The notes under the pieces: generated by a model
The model's database searches: none
What the model saw: the letters and a program-made list of their open reading frames with translations, nothing else
What the model was told of the DNA's origin: nothing
DNA from: Ascidia mentula
Taxonomy: Eukaryota > Chordata > Ascidiacea > Phlebobranchia > Ascidiidae
DNA: 64,000 nucleotides
Assembly: GCA_947561715.1 (NCBI GenBank)
Contig: OX387202.1
Location: 3,410,001-3,474,000, forward strand
Direction of reading: 5' to 3'
Program-made: the position numbers and the translations under genes
Shown here: positions 38,401 through 64,000 of the stretch, in pieces
How the letters are laid out: each line of letters opens with the position of its first letter
Position numbering within the stretch: position 1 is the stretch's first letter

Positions 38401-39520
38401 CAACTTGAGTAAGTACTCATTATTTGATGGCAGTCACTGAAGAAGTTTATACAATTTTGATTATTTAAGGGGCTGATTTTGGGGACTTCATTTTCCACAT
38501 TTTGTTTTGGTTTCTTTGAAAAATCTTTTCATATAAAAATATATTTTTCTTTTTAACCAAGAAAGCTTGACAAATGTACCTGTTAAGAAACGTTTATTCT
38601 AATGTTGTTGTATGTTATTGGAATTTTTGCAGCTTTTCCGCAATCTGTTTGAGGAAGGCCTCGAAATCCAGAGATCTCGTCTCAGAGAACTCCGCAAATA
38701 TGCACAGGATAAACGGGAAGTCCAACAAACGAGGCAAAAGAATGAAATTGCGTCATTGGAGAATTATTACAAAGATCAGTTTGCGATCCTTGCAGAAACT
38801 TTGGACGATGAGAAGAAGGAATTACGTGTGAGGGACAAAGCACAGACAGAGGTGAGATAATGACTATTTATGGGTAAATTAACAACTTTACTGTTAGAGC
38901 AGTGCTTCCCAACCAGTGGGTCGCGACCCTGAAGCTATTTCATGTGGGTCGCGAAGCATTTCTGAATGTTACAGTTTTCTATTAGATCATGAACATTGCA
39001 TGTGTATACATTGTTTCTTTTCTCAAAAAAATGTTTTTCATTCGTTTAGTCACATGTCATTGTGGGTCGCACAATAAAACTTGCATTAAAAGTGGGTCGC
39101 GAACTGAAAAAGGTTGGGAAGCACTGTGTTAGAGGCATTGTTAATAAACCTTGTTGTACTTTTTCAACAAACCTTGTATATACCTTATGCACAGTTGTGT
39201 ACTGTACTGAGCACAATCAGTATAAATTGTATGTCATGTAAGTTCGTTCAAAATGCAATAATGCAATAATTTGTGTGCTTTTGTTTAAATGTGAAATTGT
39301 GTTGAACATGTAGTAAAAATTCTTTTTTCAGCTTCTTCGAAAGATGAAGAGTGGTTTGCGTCAGAAGATGGAACGCGAGATCTCTGATCTTCAGGAAAGA
39401 ATTACAAGAGATGATGAGGAGGTTTACTTCCGGGAGTTAGAAGCGGATCGAATTCGTCGCCAACTTCAACTGGCCACATACAACGCCAAGTTTGATAGTT
39501 CATTGGCCAAGTCAATGTGA
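32482..39520 (+). CDS. CEP95: CEP95 (CCDC45) homologue, centrosomal coiled-coil protein
   Basis: Fourteen exons: 32,482-32,503; 32,566-32,694; 33,357-33,575; 33,883-33,964; 34,726-35,281; 35,546-35,673; 36,296-36,418; 36,555-36,601; 36,736-36,887; 37,106-37,310; 37,585-37,811; 38,088-38,315; 38,633-38,851; 39,332-39,520. They give 841 residues; the human protein, from memory, is about 820. The N-terminal 120 residues (VIDTLADDYLHVDLSHIS, NLLEILDGLFEFMLDQIS) are the CEP95 globular domain, described as calponin-homology-like. Next comes a Ser/Thr-rich acidic middle, then a long Arg/Lys/Glu-rich coiled coil from about residue 430, including the family block PGLQLSSHLLNNAWKKQFRQ. CEP95 acts at centrosomes and spindle poles. 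An in-frame ATG also lies 6 nt upstream (32,476) but is absent from copy A, so 32,482 was chosen. Poly(A) signals at 39,661 and 39,851. Introns 2, 4, 6 and 13 carry DNA elements. Confidence 0.92.
32704..33007. mobile_element. Foldback element in CEP95 intron 2, copy B
   Basis: Partner of 7,441-7,775, with about 31 bp of the right arm deleted (the stretch around GATCGTCCAAGCAATTAATG). It begins about 10 nt after the exon 2 donor. Confidence 0.7.
33972..34515. mobile_element. hAT-like MITE at the CEP95 exon 4 splice donor
   Basis: 544 bp with terminal inverted repeats ATAGGCGTCGATTT and its mirror AAATCGACGCCTAT. An 8-bp target duplication GGTACAAA flanks it at 33,964-33,971 and 34,516-34,523. 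The duplication contains the splice donor: exon 4 ends at 33,964 and GTACAAA follows. The inside has repeated GGGGTGACA / TGTCACCCC blocks. A 170-bp relative sits at 56,014-56,183. Confidence 0.9.
35677..36088. mobile_element. hAT-like MITE at the CEP95 exon 6 splice donor
   Basis: 412 bp with ends CATAGGCGCCTAG and CTAGGCGCCTATG and 8-bp target duplication ACAAGGTA (35,669-35,676 and 36,089-36,096). Exon 6 ends at 35,673, inside the duplication, so ACAAG/GTA occurs on both sides of the element. Long G and C runs lie just inside the ends. An older relative, reverse orientation, is at 56,708-56,910. Confidence 0.9.
38900..39126. mobile_element. hAT MITE in CEP95 intron 13
   Basis: 227 bp, ends CAGTGCTTCCCAACC and GGTTGGGAAGCACTG, with 8-bp target duplication TGTTAGAG (38,892-38,899 and 39,127-39,134). 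The interior repeats GTGGGTCGCGA. These are typical hAT ends. It starts 48 nt after the exon 13 donor. A truncated inverted relative is at 46,121-46,305. Confidence 0.92.
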
Positions 39521-40279
39521 TGATTTTTTTTATTGTTTTTGCATTGTGTGCTACATGATGTGTAGTGCTAAGGGGTAGATGGCCAAGTTAGTATTTTTTT
39601 GTTGGATTGATGACCAAGATTTTTATGAATTCCCAATTTTAGATTGCATGTTTACAGACAAATAAATTGCCAACGACAGGCCAATGTAACTTAGCATATC
39701 AAGTCTACAATTAGTAAATTACCAACATTCCCCCGATGCTTCAAACTTTTACTTTATTTGCAAAACTTGTTGTGCCAACACACCTTATGTTATTGTCTGT
39801 GAAATATTTTTATTCTTGCACAAGATTTTATAGAAATGTGTTTTTACTCAAATAAATGTTTGTCTAATTAATCGACTTCTGTTGTACAGATAAAATTGTC
39901 ATTTGCTCAAAAAGCTGAATTAGTGACGAAGCTGTAAGTTCGATGCTAATGTGTAAAAATCAACAATCGGCCATTTTGATTTTTTTTGTATTTGAAACTA
40001 AACAAAATGATGCAGAAACCACAGTGTGAACTGAAACGATTGAGCAAAACTCAAACACAAGTTGGCAAGAAAAACAAAAAAACACACATTGTTCAGATCC
40101 TTGAAAAACAACATGTTTTTGTTTTAAACACATCATTTGTCCCTGTTAGGAAAATGTGGATTCGCAATATTTTCAGAAATATACTAAAATAATTGACAAA
40201 CATTTTTATATTTTCAAAAATTTATATTATTCAAGGTTTGTCGGTGACCGTGAAAACAATTCCATTATTTTCCAACTGA
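39521..40279. other. Convergent 3' region of CEP95 and the ZNF236-like gene
   Basis: No gene. The two stop codons are 760 bp apart. CEP95 has AATAAA at 39,661 and 39,851. The clearest minus-strand signal for the zinc-finger gene is CTTTATTTG at about 39,755, beyond the first CEP95 signal, so the two 3' UTRs may overlap. Confidence 0.5.
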
Positions 40280-58728
<18,449 letters not shown>

Positions 58729-61700
58729 TACGTATTTGGACCTGCAAAAATTAAATAATGTGTAATTGACCAACATTTTGACCACAGATCATGTTAAAGC
58801 TCTGCTAACGAAATGTTAAATTTGTCATGGTGCTTCATGATATTTGCAAAAAAGTGTGATTGTAACCAAAAGGGACTAATTAAAATGATACACTGAGTAT
58901 ATGCATATACCTAAATGATGGCTGTATTTCTTTGGGAAGGACCAATGGCTGAATAAATGCATTAAAAAACCATTAGGAAAGGCTTTGGATGATATTGCAG
59001 CAACCTTGTAGGCTTGTACTAACCTCAGATATTGATTTTATGAATCATTACTGGTTAACTACAGGTCACAAGGGGTAAACCCCCATTGCAGCCTCTTAAT
59101 GCATGTAATTACATTTGTTATTTTTGCAGCATACGGCACACGTATATGCACAACCTTTCAGAGCAAAGACTTTTTCAAAATGAGCGGATTGGTGGATGGA
59201 TATAAGAAACATTGGTATCCATCCGCCTAACCCTTATCATAAACAAACTAAAACTGGTTATTTAACTCACCGTGTTGTCTTCTAAGAATGCATTTAACAA
59301 TCATTCATATTGCACAACAAATCAAAGTAATTTGTGTAGCTTGAAACAACCATTTTTATGCACTTATACGAGCAAATTTTACATATTTGTTCACAGGAAA
59401 ACTCGATACCAATGCAGTAATTGAGATCTGTCCAGTTTCTTTGCCGCCACCTAAAGGATGTATTTAATGAACTAAAATCATTGCATTAAATTTGACCAAA
59501 GACTAATTAATATTGCAGGTTAATAACAGTCTAAAATGTTTTAAAGTGATTTATTGTCATTACAATGTGCATTTTTTGCAAAAACACGACATTCACTGGT
59601 TTATTGATAGTGAGTTTTAAACCAAACTTGTTTAAAATCCCGCTAGCAGAAACCCTTCAATGATATTTTAAAGATTGTGTTTTGGGGTTGTTTAATCAAA
59701 GAGTTTTGATATTCTATAGTTTGGTTGCAGCAGTTGACAAAATTAATTATTGTTTCTGTGAATAGTTTCCGACTGTTTCCGAAGCCGTCCGAACTGCAGA
59801 CAAACGTATTTCTCCAAATCACCAAAATAAGTTTCCGCTCTGTTGAAGCTGTTTTCCTATCGCCTATTGAAGCTCCGCTGTTGTTCCTTGTTCGTGCTGT
59901 TTGTAGAGGAACTATGAAAAGCCAGCAGACATGTAGCAGGGCGCTGTACAGAAAATGCCGTTGTTTGTTTGAGAATATCTTTTCGCTTAACTTGAACCAA
60001 TGTAATGCATAAAGTGTTGTTTTTGTTTGATGGTTATTTCAAAAGATGTCAGACAGTCGAAGAACTGGTTTATTATTAGGTTTTAAAGAAATTATCAAAT
60101 GAAAATAAATATCATGTCTTAAAAATGCTGCATGCTGTCGTAATTTTTACGCTTTGTTATTAGAAATGGTATTTGTTTTCCTCCTGAAATTTGTTTGAAA
60201 CAAGATGTTGTCACAATCATATGATTATGAGTGTGTATGTATAGAGTGTAGCTGTAACCTACTCAAATCGACGGCGGAGTTGGACTTCAGGAATATTTTG
60301 TAGGTTTCACACACTGGCAGCGTAACAAAACCACAACGGTGGCAATTCGAACTTCTATGAATTAACTACCTGATTTATCTACCGACAGCATAAGTATGAA
60401 ATTGTGGCAAGGCTTACGCCTTTGACACGGTTTCATTGATACCCGAAAAGCATAAACTAAATTTCAATGGATGCAAATGCCTTTGAAACGGTTCATGAAG
60501 CGTGAATTAAACGTGATTGGAAATACCGCAGCCTGAAAACGTCAGCAGCCACCCCAACAACAGTCACGAGGCGACGTTACGGCACGTGATATGACGTCAT
60601 TTTACGTCACAGTATATAGTGCCCGGGGCTGAGAGAAGTCCTGATTGGGTTTAGGTTTTCGGTTGTAACCTGCTTTGTCAGATAAATGCTGTTCAGTTGT
60701 TGAGGTTAGAGAGTTTGTTTGACGTATGGAGGGTGCTGTTTGTGAAGAGCTCGAATGTGAAGAGAGTGTATTGTATGTTTGTGGTGTGAGTAAATTATAA
60801 CCAGCAATTGCCTTGTGTCACGACCAGGAAAACCTGCTTAACATAATTTCCTGCGTACAAAACATTGATGTAGAGGTCAACTTTTGCTGTGTAACAACCA
60901 GCATTAAAGCCTAAAGTGTATTTAGTTTTTCATGAACAGTGCCTTAGGTTTTTTAACGCAAAATAATATTTGTGACAATTTCTGTCACGCGCGAAAGGCG
61001 AGTATAACTTGCAAATATCCAGGTTAGAAGCTGAATATACCCTAGATTCGGAAAATCTGAATAGCAAATTCACCCCAAAATTTAAAGTGCGGTGTACCGC
61101 AGTGCTTTCTATGTTACACGTTGGCCAGTAGTTGACTTCGTTATCCAGGGTTTCCATACTGTGCTTATTTTCAAGATATGTGTATATTTCTAAGAAACAT
61201 TCTTATATTGGATTAAGTGCTTAGTTTTCTCATCTAAACGTGATTATTAGTAATATGTTTTTTCGGTATTCGCTTCCAAAGAAAAACGGCTCATTATCCT
61301 AACCTCAAAATCTGGCAAAATTTTCTAAATCTATTCAATTTCGATTCAGAACATACAGGATTTCAACGAATACAACACGGCAAATCCATAGGGATTGCAA
61401 AACTTTCTTGCTCACGAACTCTTTTAAATGATTAAAATATTTTGCGAAATGTTTGGATATTTTATTGAAACAGTAGTTTTAATGAACCGACAGATAAACT
61501 CGATCGAGTCGACTCAAATACGAATATATACGATCACGTGGACTACAGTCACCGAGAAATGAATTTTGTGACGTACACAGCGGGCGTTCAGCTCATCAAT
61601 GTTTAACGCTGTTGCACAGGCAGTTGCTTGTCTGCATAATTTATTGCGTGGTTGTCATTACATGGAGGGTATAGCGGGTGAAGCAAAAGTGGAAGTTAAT

Positions 61701-62402
61701 TGTTAACCTTTTATTCTGTTGTTTGCACAGCGCTGTATCGCAAGTAACATGTTTCTTGCTGTGTATGTATACGTTCTCAGTCATGTAGCTTGGTGGTGCA
61801 GTCACATGGAAACCAGGATGTGGGACGTTTTGTCAAGCTTTGCTAAATTGTAACAAAGTTTTATGAGAAAGTCAGTGAACAAGCACAAAGCAATTTGTTA
61901 GAGGTGTGGCGTGTGATTGAAGCTTTGTGTAACAACTAGATAAAAGTTCGTTTGAGAATATGGTGATAGTTAGGACTTTTGAACCCTCAGGAGCAAGTAT
62001 GTTGTCGTATATTAGATGTAAAAAATTAACTTAAGATTTGTCGATTTTGTGCATTTCTATTGTATCATGAGAATTTTATCATAAAAATCTCTTGATAGCA
62101 TTACGTCCAACAAAGACGTAGTAGCAGATATATTCAACAAGTTTTGTGATATATCGGAAGTCGTTTCATTCACAAGGTTTTCAATTGGTGTAATAAGTTT
62201 CGCCCATGATTGTGGACATCATCTTTGTTGTAAAAGTCGCAAAGGTGTGACCATCGACTTACGGAGTGTTTATTTGTGAATCTCAATCGTGTTTATCCAC
62301 TGGTTTGAAGACTTCTGTAAAACAAAAATAACATCAGCATCTTTTTTCTTTCAGATTTTCAGTTTTTTTTCATTTAAGTTTGGTTTGTTTGAATTTGCCG
62401 AG
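58729..62402. other. Intergenic between the zinc-finger gene and the CYSTM1-like gene
   Basis: No coding gene recognised in 3.7 kb. A splice acceptor at about 58,741 means the zinc-finger gene has at least one upstream 5' UTR exon, not located. A small hairpin (TGGATGGATA/TATCCATCC) lies at 59,190-59,230. A promoter-like block is at 60,583-60,620. CACGTG at about 61,536 and GTGACGTAC at about 61,568 may belong to a second upstream region. Acceptor-like CTTTCAG near 62,354 suggests a 5' UTR intron for the CYSTM1-like gene. Confidence 0.5.
60583..60620 (+). promoter_or_regulatory. CRE/E-box/TATA promoter-like block
   Basis: CACGTG (60,583-60,588), full CRE palindrome TGACGTCA (60,592-60,599), half CRE TACGTCAC (about 60,604) and TATATA (60,613-60,618) follow each other within 36 bp. 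A plus-strand start near 60,645 would be expected, about 1.7 kb before the CYSTM1-like start codon. Target gene is inference. Confidence 0.5.
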
Positions 62403-63699
62403 ATGGCTTCAGCTCCTCCACCCTATTCAGCAAACGATCCCATGACCCCCCCTCCGGTAAACCCCGCTTACCCCCCTCAACCACCGATGCAACAGGCTGG
62501 GATGCAGCAACAACCTTACCCCCAACCTGGGTACCAACAAGCTCCATATTACCAACCTGGTCAGCCAGGGGCTTACCCACCACAGCAACCCTATCCCCCG
62601 CAACCCGGGTATCCACCACAAGGGGCTTACCCACCACAAGGGGGTTATCCTCCACAAGGGGGATACCCTCCACAGGGACAGCAGATTTCGCAGCAGCAAA
62701 GATATGGCAAACAACAACCCCAGCAAGTTGGTAAGGAAAGAGTTAAACAAATAGAAATTCAACGAGAAATGGCGGATCGTGTAAATTGCCGTCCCCCTAA
62801 TTTACCTTAGTTTGGAAAACGTCTTAACAAGCAATTCAGCCGAACGTCCTGGAGCTCCGCAATCCTTTTTACTGATGTCACGAATTAACCAATTTGTAAG
62901 AGTTTTATTACACGTAGTCACATAAATGCGGTCGTCATGTAGAGTTTAAATTAGCCGAAAAAATAAAGGATTTTTCGAAAGATTTTGGAAATTGTCCTGT
63001 TGTATTCACTCCACGTTTCGTCTCGTGTCACCCTGGTCGCACCATCCAAAGAGGTCATTTCAATTGTTCCGTAACAATGTAATCGCCTGTTGAGATTGTG
63101 TATTACGCAACAGCATTAATGTGTAATTATGTGATTAAAACTATCGATTTTCGCTTTCCTTTCCCAAAAAATAGCGCCTAAATTCAAAGTGAATGAGAGC
63201 AGAGTTGCGTTGTGTTTTTATATAGTGGCATGGGACGTTGTTCACTGTTATCGGACATAGAAAATGCCAAGTCAAAGTTTGTCGAAACAAATGCAAACGT
63301 CCATTGCCTGTTAAGGTTTTCACCAAGTTAGGGTTTCTACGACACAGTCGGAAAACTGCATCAAAATCAAAACCTGTCATTTGTGTTTTCGTCACCTGAT
63401 AATCCTCCTCTTTTGACCTTGACTTTTTATAAAAGGCATTAATTTGTAATTCCCCATATTCTTACCTTTTTGAAGTCCAAATTCCAGCTATTTGGTGACC
63501 CCTAGAGGAAGTGTATTAGCCATGGCAGAGAATTTTACAGTTTGTGTGCCCTCACCTGAATTTGACACAAACTGACAAAATATTCTTCAACATTTCAGTT
63601 GTGGTTGAAGACCAGAGGAACCGAAGAAAGCAGGACGACACTGAATGTTTCTTAATGGCGTGTTGTGCAGCTCTACTGTGCTGTTGGCTGCTCGACTGA
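62403..63699 (+). CDS. CYSTM1: CYSTM1-like small Pro-rich, Cys-rich membrane-anchored protein
   Basis: Two coding exons, 62,403-62,730 and 63,599-63,699, join in phase 1 to 142 residues. The N-terminal 108 residues are rich in Pro, Gln, Tyr and Gly, with PPQGGYP-type repeats. The C-terminal end is the CYSTM module: VVVEDQR, a basic-acidic stretch, then CFLMACCAALLCCWLLD and stop. Human CYSTM1 has the same plan (Pro-rich head, VVEDQRR, Cys-rich hydrophobic tail). CYSTM proteins associate with membranes through the Cys-rich segment, probably lipid-modified, and are linked to stress responses. The start ATG follows GAG and opens the Pro-rich frame; an upstream in-frame ATG at 62,289 lies before the likely 5' UTR splice acceptor. 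Poly(A) signal AATAAA at 63,846. The middle is longer than in the human protein because of extra repeats. Confidence 0.92.
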
Positions 63700-64000
63700 T
63701 TATTACACCTACGTCAAACTTTTCCAGATCCTTCATCATCAAAGTTGTCGGTCACGTGATGTGCTCCTTATGTAAATAACTTCGGTAGCAGCTGTTTTTG
63801 CTTTATTTCTTTTTCAACCGCGTAGTATTAAAATAACCGGAAAAAAATAAAAACTGTCGTGCCGACAGTGGTTGCTTTAATGTGTGTGACGCAATGTCAC
63901 GATACTTTTACGTCTTCGATAAAAAGGGGCAACCATTATGATTTTAATTCGTTTCATGCTTTCAGTATGTTTTCCGTTTGCGTTGTTTTTTGGCAACCCA
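63700..64000. other. 3' UTR and flank of the CYSTM1-like gene
   Basis: AATAAA at 63,846-63,851. Nothing else recognised. Confidence 0.5.

Noticed and set aside
59725-60012. Plus-strand frame of 95 codons upstream of the zinc-finger gene
   Set aside because: No recognisable domain, no matching splice context, composition like surrounding DNA.
62374-62762. Two long minus-strand frames over the CYSTM1-like gene
   Set aside because: Artefacts of the repetitive Pro/Gln/Gly coding exon read backward.

Overview
The window looks like AT-rich nuclear DNA of an invertebrate deuterostome, most likely a tunicate (ascidian). The reasons are short-intron, many-exon genes whose closest recognisable relatives are vertebrate CEP95, ZNF236 and CYSTM1; a local family of CUB plus zona-pellucida (ZP) membrane proteins; and many short DNA transposons. 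The genus is inference only.

Left half (1-33,700): an accessory, rearranged region holding four members of one CUB-CUB-ZP-transmembrane family. Two belong to a recent segmental duplication, copy A at 1-8,471 and copy B at 22,333-33,706. Copy A has a badly broken gene on the minus strand (1,059-5,604), a one-exon relic on the plus strand, and only the first three exons of a CEP95 gene. Copy B has a nearly intact gene with one frameshift (23,410-28,322), the same relic, and the front of the complete CEP95 gene. Copy B also carries a 560-bp solo LTR and a 2,068-bp inverted-repeat transposon that copy A lacks. Between the two copies lie a 5'-truncated, inverted member (9,187-12,191) and the only fully open member (15,010-21,179, 582 residues).

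Right half: complete CEP95 (32,482-39,520, 14 exons, 841 residues) on the plus strand; a ZNF236-type C2H2 zinc-finger gene (58,728 down to 40,280, 42 coding exons, 1,717 residues) convergent with it; and a small CYSTM1-like gene (62,403-63,699) on the plus strand. A CRE/TATA promoter-like block near 60.6 kb lies between the last two.

The gene models were built by hand. Every exon junction has AG acceptor and GT donor bases and every phase closes. For the CUB-ZP family, exon lengths also match between paralogues. Functions are inferred from family membership. A centrosomal protein, a nuclear zinc-finger protein and a Cys-rich membrane protein have no evident joint role. The CUB-ZP cluster is the fast-evolving part and could encode egg-coat or other cell-surface recognition proteins.

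Three observations deserve a second look: inverted-repeat elements sit unusually close to 5' splice sites, with two having duplicated the splice donor in their target-site duplications; several dispersed repeats carry a hammerhead-ribozyme-like CTGANGA / stem / GAAA core; and the ZP cluster is a mosaic of decay, possible conversion and divergent ectodomains.
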